Under the pieces are notes generated by a model. It was given only the letters and a program-made list of their open reading frames with translations, was not told where the DNA came from and did no database searches. DNA of 64,000 bases from Sphaerimonospora mesophila NBRC 14179 = JCM 3151. Lineage in GTDB: Bacteria; Actinomycetota; Actinomycetes; Streptosporangiales; Streptosporangiaceae. The position numbers were made by a program, and so were the translations under genes. Shown here piece by piece: positions 39,607 to 49,482 of this stretch (positions within the stretch are counted from its first letter, which is position 1; each line of letters opens with the position of its first letter). The stretch spans positions 1 through 64,000 of the forward strand of contig BCRI01000005.1 of NCBI GenBank assembly GCA_001552515.1, given 5' to 3'.

Positions 39607-39658
39607 CGACGCATCAATGTGCAACAATCGCGTCAAATGCGTCGCAATGGCATATGAT
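39607..39658 (+). promoter_or_regulatory. Candidate promoter/operator of the excisionase gene
   Basis: An inverted repeat CGACGCAT (39607-39614) and ATGCGTCG (39637-39644) lies before TATGAT (39653-39658), a good -10 box. The -35 (CGTCAA, 17 bp upstream) is weak, so an activator or repressor acting at the inverted repeat is plausible. Confidence 0.5.
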
Positions 39659-39701
39659 GACAAGGGTTGCGAAAAGCGGCCGAGATCGTGAAGGGGGATC
39701 G

Positions 39702-39890
39702 GTGGCAGCGAAGCATCTGAGCCCGGAGGACCTTGCGGATCGCTTAGGCGTGTCCATCGCCACCGTCTACGCCTGGAACTCGCGCGGCGGCGGTCCGAGG
39801 TTCATGAAGTTTGGCAAGCACGTCCGATACAAGATCGCCGATGTGGAGGCGTGGGAGGACAAGCACTACGTGGAGCAGATGGCGAGCTGA
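39702..39890 (+). CDS. xis: Excisionase-like MerR/HTH_17 DNA-binding protein
   Basis: GTG 39702 follows AAGGGGGA. The 62-aa protein is a winged helix of the HTH_17/excisionase type: KHLSPEDLADRLGVSIATVY, AWNSRGGGPRFMKFGKHVRY, KIADVEAWEDKHY. In AICEs such a gene normally overlaps or precedes a tyrosine integrase and ends at the attachment site. Here it is the last gene of the element, followed by a palindrome, a terminator and glnA, with no integrase after it. It probably helps excision using an integrase encoded elsewhere. Confidence 0.8.
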   Translation: MAAKHLSPEDLADRLGVSIATVYAWNSRGGGPRFMKFGKHVRYKIADVEAWEDKHYVEQMAS

Positions 39891-39912
39891 TGATAGCAGG
39901 AGCGCTATCATC
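39889..39912. promoter_or_regulatory. Palindrome GATAGC-N6-GCTATC, copy 5 (after excisionase)
   Basis: Arms GATGATAGC and GCTATCATC are perfect around AGGAGC. It overlaps the excisionase stop codon. The same core precedes four late phage genes, linking this end of the element to its left half. Confidence 0.75.
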
Positions 39913-39928
39913 GTCCCCACCAGCGGGA

Positions 39929-39966
39929 ACGGCCCGGCACCGATTACGGTGCCGGGCCGTTCTGTT
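39929..39966 (+). terminator. Intrinsic terminator after the excisionase
   Basis: Perfect 14-bp arms ACGGCCCGGCACCG and CGGTGCCGGGCCGT with loop ATTA, followed by TCTGTT. It ends the element operon before glnA, which converges from the other side. Confidence 0.85.
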
Positions 39967-40084
39967 CCGGTTTTGTTCCGGTTGACGTTGCTCAGCAATG
40001 ACGAACAACGACAACCAACCACAACGTTTTTCCAGCTCAGCGCCTATTTCCGGGGCGAGCGCCAAGGCCAGGAAACCCCCGCCA
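39967..40084. other. Candidate right attachment region between element and glnA
   Basis: This short gap holds two direct copies of TGTTCCGGTT near 39960-39985 and a CAACGACAACCAACCACAAC stretch. The element ends here because glnA and the following genes are conserved chromosome. The core att sequence cannot be identified without the left end. Confidence 0.4.
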
Positions 40085-41509
<1,425 letters not shown>

Positions 41510-41561
41510 TCTCGAACCTCCAAGGGGCATCTGCCAGCAAAGCCGAAAATATGCCCGAGCC

Positions 41562-41599
41562 GTTTCCGCGCCGTGTCTCGTTTGTTTCGCGGGTGTTAA
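41562..41599 (-). promoter_or_regulatory. GlnR binding site upstream of glnA
   Basis: On the minus strand TTAAC-N6-GAAAC-N6-GACAC-N6-GAAAC reads as two tandem GlnR half-box pairs (consensus gTnAc-n6-GaAAc) with the canonical 6-bp spacing throughout. It is centred about 70 bp upstream of the glnA start. This predicts nitrogen control of glnA by GlnR. Confidence 0.85.
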
Positions 41600-41666
41600 G
41601 GACGCTGTCGAGGGCGGCGTCCGCCCGATGCGTGAGCCGCACGGGCAGTGAATAGGCTGGTGAACC

Positions 41667-42128
41667 ATGAACGAGCGCCAACCACGATGGACGCAGACCT
41701 GGCTCGGCGGGGTCCGGGCCGCCGGTGTCGACCTCGGCCACCCGGGGGTACGGCTCGGCCTGCCGGAGACGGGCAGCGGCGCGGTCGCCGGATGGGGACG
41801 CAGGATCGGGGCCGTCCTGGTCGACTGGCTGATCTGCGCCTGGGCGATCGCCGGGGGACTGCTCCGGATGGAGGGACAGGACATCGGCCTGTTCGGCCTC
41901 GGCATATTCGCCCTGGAGTACGTGCTGCTGGTGAGCACGATCGGAATGACGCTGGGGATGCGGCTGTTCGGCATCCGGGTCGCCGCCCTCAACGGCGGCC
42001 GGCCGGCGTTGCCCGCAGTGCTGGTGCGCACGTTCCTGCTGTGCCTTGCCGTACCCGCCCTGGTCTGGGACCGCGACCGGCGGGGCCTGCACGACCGTGC
42101 CTCCGGCACCGTCGTCGTCAATCTGTGA
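41667..42128 (+). CDS. RDD-family membrane protein
   Basis: The 153-aa protein has a polar N-terminus and then the RDD signature: arginines in [13 protein letters not shown], a membrane helix, a second helix ([20 protein letters not shown]) and a third ([20 protein letters not shown]) ending in [15 protein letters not shown] proteins are small integral membrane proteins of unclear transport role. It is divergent from glnA, as in other actinomycetes. Confidence 0.85.
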   Translation: MNERQPRWTQTWLGGVRAAGVDLGHPGVRLGLPETGSGAVAGWGRRIGAVLVDWLICAWAIAGGLLRMEGQDIGLFGLGIFALEYVLLVSTIGMTLGMRLFGIRVAALNGGRPALPAVLVRTFLLCLAVPALVWDRDRRGLHDRASGTVVVNL

Positions 42129-42266
42129 GTTGCCGGTCGACACGGCCATCGCGACCTCGCTCCTACGGCGTGGTCGGCGTGCTCGATGGGCTGCGCCGGA
42201 CGCCGCGGGAGATCTTCCATGCCATGTCGGCCCGCCACAGGAGCGGCCGGTGCGGCGGGAGGGGCA

Positions 42267-43064
42267 CTAGCCGCGCGTGCACCTGAAGATCGCCGTGCCG
42301 GGGAGCACACGGCCGCGCAACGGGCTCCAGCCGCCCCAGACGCGCTCATGCCCCTCGGGCCACTCCGGCTCGACCAGACCGGTGAGGACCAGGTCGGCCG
42401 AGACGATCAGGCCCACCCAGTCGCCGATCGTCCGATGGTGCTCCACATAGGACGGCACCCCGTCGGAGAGCTCGACGTACGGCGCGCGGTCGAAGTACGA
42501 CCGGTCGGCCGTCAGGCCGCGCGGCCCGGGGTCGTCGGGGAACGCCCAGCGGATGGGATGGCTCACCGAGAACACGAACCTTCCGCCGGGCCGCAGCACC
42601 CGCCGCACCTCGGCGAGCACCGCACCGGCGTCGGCGACGAACGGCAGCGCCCCGAAGGCCGAGCACGCCAGGTCGAACGAGTGGTCCCGGTACGGCAGGG
42701 CCTCGGCGTCCGCCTGCACCACGGGCAGGGTCGTCCCGGCCGTGAGGTCGATGCGGCGCGAATGCTGGAGCTGCCGGTACGACAGGTCGAAGCCGGTGAC
42801 GATCGCGCCCTGCGCGGCGAGCCACCGCCCGCACTGCCCCGCGCCGCAGCCGATCTCGAGGACACGCCGGCCCATGACGTCCCCCAGCAGGCGCACGTCG
42901 GCCTCGTCGAGCCCCTCGGGGCACCAGACGAAACCATCGTCACGCAGGAAGCCGCCGTGCTCGGCCTGATAGTCGTCGGCCGCGCCGTCCCACCAGCCGC
43001 GGTTGGCGCGGGACGTCTCGGCGGGGGAGACGGGCCGCCTTCCGACGACGTCCATCCCGGTCAC
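42267..43064 (-). CDS. Class I SAM-dependent methyltransferase
   Basis: GTG 43064 starts four bases after the DUF4191 stop; ATG 43055 is an alternative. Motif I is [20 protein letters not shown], followed by [14 protein letters not shown] and the acidic motif [15 protein letters not shown], then [20 protein letters not shown]. The 265-aa enzyme belongs to the Methyltransf_11/25 group acting on small molecules. It forms an operon with DUF4191, probably with lipA upstream. The substrate is unknown. Confidence 0.85.
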   Translation of the reverse strand: MTGMDVVGRRPVSPAETSRANRGWWDGAADDYQAEHGGFLRDDGFVWCPEGLDEADVRLLGDVMGRRVLEIGCGAGQCGRWLAAQGAIVTGFDLSYRQLQHSRRIDLTAGTTLPVVQADAEALPYRDHSFDLACSAFGALPFVADAGAVLAEVRRVLRPGGRFVFSVSHPIRWAFPDDPGPRGLTADRSYFDRAPYVELSDGVPSYVEHHRTIGDWVGLIVSADLVLTGLVEPEWPEGHERVWGGWSPLRGRVLPGTAIFRCTRG

Positions 43065-43067
43065 GCC

Positions 43068-43739
43068 TCAGCGCATCTTGGGGCCGCGCGGCATGCGGAC
43101 GCCCTTGGGCAGCGGGCCCTTCGGCATCGGCATGACGGGCGTCAGCGCGCGCATCCGGTTGTTCACCTCGGAGACGGCCGGCTTCCTGAGGTTGCGCGGC
43201 AGCTTCATGAGGTGCCGCGACAGCTTGGCCAGCGGGACCTGTCCGTCGGCGTCACCGCACTGGATGTCGTAGACCGGCACGTCGATGGCGACCCGCTGGA
43301 CGCGCTTCTTCTCCGCCACGAGCATGCGCTGCACGCGGTTGGGCGGCCCCTCCGAGACCAGGATGACGCCGGGGTAGCCGACGACACGGAACACCAGATC
43401 CTGGTCCCGGTTGACCGCGACGGGCTTCTCCTCCACGTACCAGTTGCCGCGCATCCCCTGCAGGATCGCGTACGTCGCGCCCGGCTGTCCGTGCAGCAAC
43501 GAGTACTGCGCCTTCTGTGCCAGCCGGCTGAAGATGAGCATGCCGACCAGTAGGGCGGTGAAGACGCCGAAGACGTACCAGGTCCACCCGAAGAACACTC
43601 CGAGCACGACGAACACCAGGAGCGTGCCCAACGCCGAGGCGTAGACGATCGGCATGCCCTTGGGGTTCGACCGCTTGATGATCTGGGCGACCATCCGGAT
43701 CTGCTTGAGCCGTCCCGGAGTCGCTGCGTCTTTCGCCAT
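43068..43739 (-). CDS. DUF4191 family membrane protein
   Basis: This 223-aa protein has a basic N-terminus (RLKQIRMVAQIIKRSNPKGM), two adjacent membrane helices (YASALGTLLVFVVLGVFFGW; YVFGVFTALLVGMLIFSRLA) and a soluble domain with AILQGMRGNWYVEEKPVAVN and FRVVGYPGVILVSEGPPNRV. This is the DUF4191 pattern, always near lipA in actinomycetes. Its function is unknown; association with lipoate synthesis is by gene order only. Confidence 0.9.
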   Translation of the reverse strand: MAKDAATPGRLKQIRMVAQIIKRSNPKGMPIVYASALGTLLVFVVLGVFFGWTWYVFGVFTALLVGMLIFSRLAQKAQYSLLHGQPGATYAILQGMRGNWYVEEKPVAVNRDQDLVFRVVGYPGVILVSEGPPNRVQRMLVAEKKRVQRVAIDVPVYDIQCGDADGQVPLAKLSRHLMKLPRNLRKPAVSEVNNRMRALTPVMPMPKGPLPKGVRMPRGPKMR

Positions 43740-43768
43740 GGTGTGAAGGATACAAATGCCGTGGTGGA

Positions 43769-44728
43769 TTAATGAAAACGAGACCCGCCGACGCTGCCGA
43801 CGCCGTCGGCGCGGGCGGCGATCGCCTGCTGGTAGAGGCGGCCGGCGCGGTAGGACGAGCGGACCAGCGGCCCGGACATGACGCCGGCGAACCCCATCTC
43901 CTCGGCCTCCTGCTGGAGCTCGACGAACTCCTCCGGCTTCACCCAGCGGTCCACCGGGTGGTGGCGCGGGCTCGGCCGCAGGTACTGGGTGATCGTGACG
44001 AGGTCGCAGCCCACCTCACGCAGGTCGCGCAGCGCCTGGCTGATCTCCTCGCGCTCCTCGCCCATGCCGAGGATGAGGTTCGATTTGGTGACCAGCCCCG
44101 CCTCGCGAGCGGTGCCGAGCACCTGCAGCGACCGGTCGTACCGGAACGCCGGGCGGATCCGCTTGAAGATCCGCGGCACGGTCTCGATGTTGTGCGCGAA
44201 GACCTCGGGCCGGGCGGAGAACACCTCCTCGAGCTGCTCCCGATGGCCGTTGAAGTCCGGCACGAGCAGCTCGACACCGCAGCCGGGGACCATGTCGTGG
44301 ATCCGCCGGGCGGTCTCCGCGTACAGCCAGGCGCCGCCGTCCGGCAGGTCGTCCCGGGCGACACCGGTCACCGTGGCGTACCGCAGGCCCATCTGACGGA
44401 CCGACTCGGCGACCCGGCGCGGCTCGTCCCGGTCGTACTCCGCCGGTTTGCCGGTGTCGATCTGGCAGAAGTCGCAGCGCCGGGTGCACTGGTCTCCGCC
44501 GATGAGGAAGGTCGCCTCGCGATCTTCCCAGCATTCGGAGATGTTGGGGCAGCCCGCCTCCTGGCAGACCGTGTGCAGGCCCGCGTCGCGGACGAGTGAC
44601 CTGATCTCGTTGAAGTTGGGACCGTTCCGGAGCCGCGTCTTGATCCACGGCGGCTTCTTCTCGATCGGGGTCTGGCTGTTTCGGACCTCCAGGCGGAGGA
44701 GCTTCCGGCCATCTGGTGCAACCGTCAT
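43769..44728 (-). CDS. lipA: Lipoyl synthase
   Basis: The 319-aa radical SAM enzyme inserts two sulphurs into the octanoyl chain on lipoyl domains. It has the auxiliary cluster motif C-x4-C-x5-C in [16 protein letters not shown], the radical SAM motif C-x3-C-x2-C in [12 protein letters not shown], and the C-terminal R-S-S-Y motif in VRSSYRAG. Partner lipB is encoded upstream on the same strand, and lipoylated E2 and E3 genes lie further along. Length and motifs are complete. Confidence 0.97.
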   Translation of the reverse strand: MTVAPDGRKLLRLEVRNSQTPIEKKPPWIKTRLRNGPNFNEIRSLVRDAGLHTVCQEAGCPNISECWEDREATFLIGGDQCTRRCDFCQIDTGKPAEYDRDEPRRVAESVRQMGLRYATVTGVARDDLPDGGAWLYAETARRIHDMVPGCGVELLVPDFNGHREQLEEVFSARPEVFAHNIETVPRIFKRIRPAFRYDRSLQVLGTAREAGLVTKSNLILGMGEEREEISQALRDLREVGCDLVTITQYLRPSPRHHPVDRWVKPEEFVELQQEAEEMGFAGVMSGPLVRSSYRAGRLYQQAIAARADGVGSVGGSRFH

Positions 44729-44836
44729 GCGACACCCTTTGCCTTGTAGGCTCGCGCGCTTCGCTCGCTCACGAACCCCAGCTTATTACCCGCCCCCGGG
44801 TGATCCGGTCCGGCTCCCTCGCCGGTGATCCCGATG

Positions 44837-45499
44837 CTAGGAGAGATCCTCTTCGTACAGGTCGTACGGCTCGACGCCGAGGGCCTCCGCGAGACGTTTC
44901 TCGGCGAACGGGATGACCTCGTCGACCGTGATGCGGCGGCCGGTCTCCGCCGATAAGGAGGTCACTCCGGCGTCGGCCTCGCCGCCCAGCATGATGCGGT
45001 TGAACCAGCTCAGGTCGTTCACGCAGTTGAGCGCGAAGCCGTGCATGCTCACCCCGCGGGAGATCCGGATGCCGATCGTGCCCAGCCTGCGGTCGGGCAC
45101 GCCGTGCCCGGGATCGCCCGGCACCCAGATGCCGCCGCGGCCCGCGACCCGGCGGGCGGCCAGCCCGAAGTCGGCACAGACCTGGATCAGGACCTCCTCC
45201 AGCAGCCGGACGTAGGAGACGATGTCGTCGATCCGGATGATGGGGTAGCCCACGAGCTGTCCGGGACCGTGCCAGGTGACCTTGCCGCCCCGGTCGACGT
45301 CGATGACCGGGGTGCCGTCGGCCGGCCGCTCGTGCGGCAGCGTCCGCTTGCCCGCCGTGTAGACCGGTGCGTGCTCCAGCATGAGGCACAGGTCGGAGAT
45401 GTCGCCCGCCACCCGGCGCCCGTGCAGAACCCGCTGCAGGTTCCAGGCCTGCTCATACGGGACGTCGACGCCCATACGGACGATGGCCAAGCCGTTCAC
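44837..45499 (-). CDS. lipB: Octanoyltransferase
   Basis: The 220-aa protein transfers octanoate from acyl carrier protein to lipoyl domains, supplying the substrate of LipA. Signatures are RGGKVTWHGPGQLVGYPI, RRVAGRGGIWVPGDP, KIxx-like IGIRISRGVSMHGFALN (in the family this is K-I/A-x-G-V-R; here RISRGVSMHGFA), and NDLSWFNRIMLGGEAD. A catalytic Cys/Lys pair is expected; the usual motif position G-K-I-A reads G-T-I-G-I-R-I here. Its start overlaps the upstream peptidase gene stop by four bases. Confidence 0.9.
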   Translation of the reverse strand: MNGLAIVRMGVDVPYEQAWNLQRVLHGRRVAGDISDLCLMLEHAPVYTAGKRTLPHERPADGTPVIDVDRGGKVTWHGPGQLVGYPIIRIDDIVSYVRLLEEVLIQVCADFGLAARRVAGRGGIWVPGDPGHGVPDRRLGTIGIRISRGVSMHGFALNCVNDLSWFNRIMLGGEADAGVTSLSAETGRRITVDEVIPFAEKRLAEALGVEPYDLYEEDLS

Positions 45500-46245
45500 G
45501 GCTCAAGGGTAGTAGACGTCAGCAGGCGGGGTTCGATGCGGAACTCCTTGACGCCCGCACCATCACGCTCGACCCGGTACGCGGCGCCCTCGGGGGCCAC
45601 ACTGACCGCCTGAATGAACTCCGTGCCGACGTAGTGGAGCGCCACCCCCTCGTCGGCGGCGTACGCCTCCGGCAGCTCGCCGGAGGCCACGGACTCGTGC
45701 AGCAGCCTCCTGCGCTGCGGGTCGGAGTCGTAGTGGACGCCGCATGAGTACGGCAGCAGCGCCAGGCCCTCGGCCCACGGACGCAGCCTGGGCCCGAACG
45801 AGTCGGTGTTGCCGCCGACATGCCAGCACAGCGCCCCGGCGCTCTGCCCGGACAACACCACACCCGACCGCCACGCCTCGGCGAACGCCTCGTCCAGCCC
45901 GTGCAGCCGCCACAGCGCGGCGAGGTTGGCCACGCTGCCGCCGCTGACGTAGATCGCGTCCTGCTCAAGGATCCACCCGCGCGGGTCGGCCATGTTGGGC
46001 ATCGGGAAGACCGTCAGGTGGCTGACCTCGACGTCCCAGCGGTTGAAGGCTCCGTACATCTTCAACAGCCAGTCGGCGTCGTCGCCGGTGGCGGTCGCGA
46101 GGAGCCCGAGCCTGGGCCGGTCCTGACCGGTCAGGTCGAGCACGTAGCGCAGCAGGGCGGTCGGCTCGACGAACCCGTACCGCTCCGACGGCCGAAACGA
46201 CCCGCCCCCGATGGCGACGATGTGCGACTGCCCGATTCGGCTCAT
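45496..46245 (-). CDS. Peptidase E-like S51 family protein
   Basis: ATG 46245 gives 249 aa. The protein has IVAIGGGSFRPSERYGFVEP, IYVSGGSVANLAALWRLHGL and the nucleophile elbow VVLSGQSAGALCWHVGGNTD, the G-x-S-A-G-A motif of peptidase family S51 (aspartyl dipeptidase PepE and cyanophycinase). It would cleave Asp-X dipeptides or isoaspartyl peptides in the cytoplasm. It overlaps lipB by four bases, suggesting one transcript. Confidence 0.85.
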   Translation of the reverse strand: MSRIGQSHIVAIGGGSFRPSERYGFVEPTALLRYVLDLTGQDRPRLGLLATATGDDADWLLKMYGAFNRWDVEVSHLTVFPMPNMADPRGWILEQDAIYVSGGSVANLAALWRLHGLDEAFAEAWRSGVVLSGQSAGALCWHVGGNTDSFGPRLRPWAEGLALLPYSCGVHYDSDPQRRRLLHESVASGELPEAYAADEGVALHYVGTEFIQAVSVAPEGAAYRVERDGAGVKEFRIEPRLLTSTTLEP

Positions 46246-46360
46246 GCCCCACTCCTGTTCAGTCAGCTCGACGGTCTCCCCAGGGTACGGCGGGGCGCCG
46301 GAAAGGGATGGCCGAACCCGCGGAAACGGGCATGCCGCTGCGCCACGCGCCGCTTTCCGA

Positions 46361-46430
46361 CGGGCGTCTTTCGATGGGCCTCTTTCGAGCGGGCCTCTTT
46401 CGAGCGGGCCTCTTTCAATCGGGCATGGCC
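46361..46430. repeat. 15-bp tandem repeat between the E2 gene and the peptidase gene
   Basis: About four to five imperfect units of GGGCCTCTTTCGAGC occur in tandem; two central units are identical. It lies in the non-coding gap 46246-46501. The spacing of 15 bp is regular. No promoter is obvious in it. Confidence 0.6.
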
Positions 46431-46449
46431 GCGCCGCTTTCACATGGGC

Positions 46450-46481
46450 GTGGCCGCCCCGTGCGCACACGGGGCGGCCAC
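46450..46481 (-). terminator. Terminator hairpin after the E2 gene
   Basis: Perfect 14-bp arms GTGGCCGCCCCGTG and CACGGGGCGGCCAC enclose loop CGCA. It lies 20 bp past the E2 stop codon on the minus strand. No U-tract is present, as is common in high-GC actinomycetes. Confidence 0.75.
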
Positions 46482-46501
46482 GTGGAAGCCGGCGGAGGCG
46501 G

Positions 46502-47938
46502 TCAGGCGAGGCCGAGCTGGCTCTCGAACCGGCCCTCCTCCAGACGACGCTTGATCGTGGTGAGGAAGCGGGCCGCGTCCGCACCGTCGACCAGGCGGTG
46601 GTCGTAGGTCAGCGCCAGGTAGACCATCGACCGGACCGCGATGACCTCGCCGTCGGGCGTGTCGACGACGACCGGGCGCTTGACGACCGCACCGGTGCCC
46701 AGCATGCCGACCTGCGGCTTGTTGAGTATCGGCGTGTCGAACAGCGCGCCCCGGCTGCCGGTGTTGGTCAGCGTGAACGTGCCGCCGGCGATGTCGTCCG
46801 GGGTGATCTTGTTGGTCCGCGTGCGCTCGGCCAGGTCGGCGATCTTACGGGCGAGACCGGCGATGTTCAGGTCCCCCGCGTTCTTGATCACCGGGACGAT
46901 GAGGCCGCGCTCGGTGTCGACCGCGATGCCGAGGTTCTCGACGTCGTGGTAGGTCACCTCGTTGGTCTCGTCGTTGATGACCGCGTTGAGCTTCGGGTGG
47001 ACCTTGAGCGCCTCGACGGCCGCGAGCGCGAAGAACGGCAGGAACGACAGCTTCACGCCCTCGCGGGCCTCGAAGGCGCCCTTCGCCCGTGCCCGAAGTG
47101 AGGCGATCCGGGTCACATCGACCTCGACGACGGTGGTGAGCTGCGCCGAGGTGTGCAGCGACTCCATCATGCGGTCGGCGATCACCTTGCGCAGGCGCGA
47201 CATCTTCTCGGTGGTCCCGCGCAGGGTCGTGTCCACCTGCACCGGCTCGGGCGCCGCAGCGGGCGCGACCGGCTGCGCGGCGGCGGGAGCCGGGGCCGGG
47301 GCCGGGGCGGGGGCGGGTGCCTGCGGCTGGGCCGCCGCCGCTGCGGCGCGCTCACGCTGGATCCGGGCCGCCTCGATCACGTCCTGCTTGCGGATGCGGC
47401 CGCCGACGCCGGTGCCGGTCAGCGAGTCGAGGTCGACGCCGTGCTCGGCGGCCAGCTTGCGCACCAGCGGCGTGACGTACGGCGCCTCGCCGGGCGGCGG
47501 CAGCGGCGTCGGCTGGGCCACCGGAGCCGGCGGCGCCTGCGGGGCGGGAGCCGGCTGCGGGATCGATGAGATGGGCGGTTCCGGGGCCGGAGCGGGCGGG
47601 GCCGGAGGCGCGGGGGCCGCCGGCGGAGCCGGAGGAGCCGGCGCGGGCTCGGGTTCGGGCGCCTGCTGGGGCTCGGGGGCCTGCTGCGGGGCGGCGCCCG
47701 CCCCGCCGTCGATGACGGCCAGCTCGGCCCCGACCTCGACGGTCTCGTCCTCGGCGACGAGGATCTTGGTCAGGTAGCCCGACGACGGCGACGGGATCTC
47801 GGTGTCGACCTTGTCGGTCGACACCTCCAGCAGCGGCTCGTCGGCCTCGACGTGATCGCCTTCGTTCTTCAGCCAGCGGGTGACGGTGCCCTCGGTTACG
47901 CTCTCACCGAGCTGGGGCATGGTTACGGAGACCGGCAT
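46502..47938 (-). CDS. sucB: Dihydrolipoamide acyltransferase (E2) of a 2-oxo acid dehydrogenase, SucB-like
   Basis: The 478-aa protein has one lipoyl domain ([20 protein letters not shown]; lysine in [12 protein letters not shown]), a long Pro/Ala/Glu linker, a subunit-binding domain ([35 protein letters not shown]), a second Ala/Pro linker, and a catalytic domain ending in [20 protein letters not shown] with the active-site histidine. In actinomycetes the gene next to lpdA encodes the E2 used by pyruvate and 2-oxoglutarate dehydrogenase complexes. It lies 26 bp after the E3 gene, and LipA and LipB would modify its lysine. Confidence 0.9.
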   Translation of the reverse strand: MPVSVTMPQLGESVTEGTVTRWLKNEGDHVEADEPLLEVSTDKVDTEIPSPSSGYLTKILVAEDETVEVGAELAVIDGGAGAAPQQAPEPQQAPEPEPAPAPPAPPAAPAPPAPPAPAPEPPISSIPQPAPAPQAPPAPVAQPTPLPPPGEAPYVTPLVRKLAAEHGVDLDSLTGTGVGGRIRKQDVIEAARIQRERAAAAAAQPQAPAPAPAPAPAPAAAQPVAPAAAPEPVQVDTTLRGTTEKMSRLRKVIADRMMESLHTSAQLTTVVEVDVTRIASLRARAKGAFEAREGVKLSFLPFFALAAVEALKVHPKLNAVINDETNEVTYHDVENLGIAVDTERGLIVPVIKNAGDLNIAGLARKIADLAERTRTNKITPDDIAGGTFTLTNTGSRGALFDTPILNKPQVGMLGTGAVVKRPVVVDTPDGEVIAVRSMVYLALTYDHRLVDGADAARFLTTIKRRLEEGRFESQLGLA

Positions 47939-47964
47939 TGTTCGTCTTCTCTCGCCTTCGGGCT

Positions 47965-49344
47965 TCAGTTGTGGACGTGGAGCGGCTTGCCGGCCAGGGC
48001 CAGCATCGCCTCACCGAGCGCCTCGGACTGGGTCGGATGCGGGTGGATCAACTGGGCGACGTCCTTCGCCGTGGCCTCCCAGTTGAAGATCAGCTGTGCC
48101 TCCGCGATGAGCTCGCCGACCCCTCCGCCCACCATGTGCACGCCCAGGACCCGGCCGTCGCGCTCGGCGACGACCTTGACCTCGCCCTGGGTCTGGAGGA
48201 TCTTGCTTCTGCCGTTCCCGGCCAGGTTGTAGGAGAGCTCGACCACATCGTGGCCGCGCTCGCGGGCGACGGCCGTGCTGATGCCCACCGAGGCGACCTC
48301 GGGCTCGGAGTACGTGATGCGCGGCACGCCGTCGTAGTCGATCGGCACGGGGTTCAGACCGGCGATGTGCTCGGCGACCAGGATGCCCTCGGCGAAGCCG
48401 ACGTGGGCGAGCTGCAGGGTGGGGATGAGGTCGCCCACCGCGTAGACCCCGGGAACGCCGGTCCGGTAGAACTCGTCCACCTGCACGTAGCCGCGCTCGA
48501 GCCGGAGGCCCGCCTCCTCGTAGCCGAGGCCCGCCGAGACCGGGCCGCGGCCGACGGCGACCAGCATGAGCTCGGCGTCGAGCGTCTTGCCGTTCTCCAG
48601 CGTGACGACCACACCGGTGTCGGTGGTCTTGACGCTCTCGAACCTGACGCCCAGCTCGTACTTGATGCCGCGGCGGCGGAAGGCCCGCTCCAGCAGCTTG
48701 GAGCTCGACTCGTCCTCAAGCGGGAGCAGGTGGGGGAGCGCCTCGACGATCGTGACCTCGGCGCCGAACGACCGCCACACGCTGGCGAACTCCACGCCGA
48801 TCACGCCGCCGCCCAGGATGACGACCGAGGCGGGCACGCGGTCCAGGACCAGCGCGTGGTCGCTGCTGATGATCTTTTCGCCGTCGAGGTCCAGGCCGGG
48901 CAGCGACTTCGGGGTCGAGCCGGTCGCCAGCACGACGTGACGGCCCTCGTAGACCTGGTCGCCGACCGTCACGCGGCCGGGGCCGGCCAGCCGGCCCTCG
49001 CCCTCGACGACGGTGATCTTCTTGCTTTTGATCAGACCGGCGAGCCCCTTCCAGAGCCCGCTGATCACCTTGTCCTTGTAGGCGTGGACGGCCGGGACGT
49101 CGATGCCCTCCAGCCGGGTCCGCACCCCGAAGGACTCGCTCTCACGGGCCTGGTCGGCCAGCTCGGCGGCGTGCAGCAACGCCTTCGTGGGGATGCAGCC
49201 GCGGTGCAGGCAGGTGCCCCCGACCTTGTCCTTCTCGATGAGGACGACGTTCATGCCGAGCTCGGCCGCCCGCAGGGCACATGCGTAACCACCACTACCA
49301 CCACCTAGGACGACGATGTCGTAGGGGCCGCTGCCATCAGCCAC
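47965..49344 (-). CDS. lpdA: Dihydrolipoyl dehydrogenase (E3)
   Basis: GTG 49344 follows GCGAGGAG; an upstream extension lacks a ribosome site. The 459-aa flavoprotein has the FAD motif [20 protein letters not shown], the redox disulphide [20 protein letters not shown], the NAD motif [20 protein letters not shown] and the C-terminal [31 protein letters not shown] catalytic histidine region. It reoxidises dihydrolipoyl groups on E2. It is cotranscribed with the E2 gene. Confidence 0.96.
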   Translation of the reverse strand: MADGSGPYDIVVLGGGSGGYACALRAAELGMNVVLIEKDKVGGTCLHRGCIPTKALLHAAELADQARESESFGVRTRLEGIDVPAVHAYKDKVISGLWKGLAGLIKSKKITVVEGEGRLAGPGRVTVGDQVYEGRHVVLATGSTPKSLPGLDLDGEKIISSDHALVLDRVPASVVILGGGVIGVEFASVWRSFGAEVTIVEALPHLLPLEDESSSKLLERAFRRRGIKYELGVRFESVKTTDTGVVVTLENGKTLDAELMLVAVGRGPVSAGLGYEEAGLRLERGYVQVDEFYRTGVPGVYAVGDLIPTLQLAHVGFAEGILVAEHIAGLNPVPIDYDGVPRITYSEPEVASVGISTAVARERGHDVVELSYNLAGNGRSKILQTQGEVKVVAERDGRVLGVHMVGGGVGELIAEAQLIFNWEATAKDVAQLIHPHPTQSEALGEAMLALAGKPLHVHN

Positions 49345-49482
49345 TGGAATGCTCCTCGCTGGATTCCACGCCATCGGATGGGTCCGACGGCATCTTTTCA
49401 CTTGTCTATGAAGATTGTGGTCGGGACGTGGCGGCCGCCCGCCCGGACGGCCACATCGTCACGATTCGCTGTTGCGGTTTCG

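Noticed and set aside
46246-46584. Long N-terminal extension of the S51 peptidase
   Set aside because: The extension is encoded by the 15-bp tandem repeat and terminator hairpin region and overlaps the E2 gene end; ATG 46245 begins the conserved fold.
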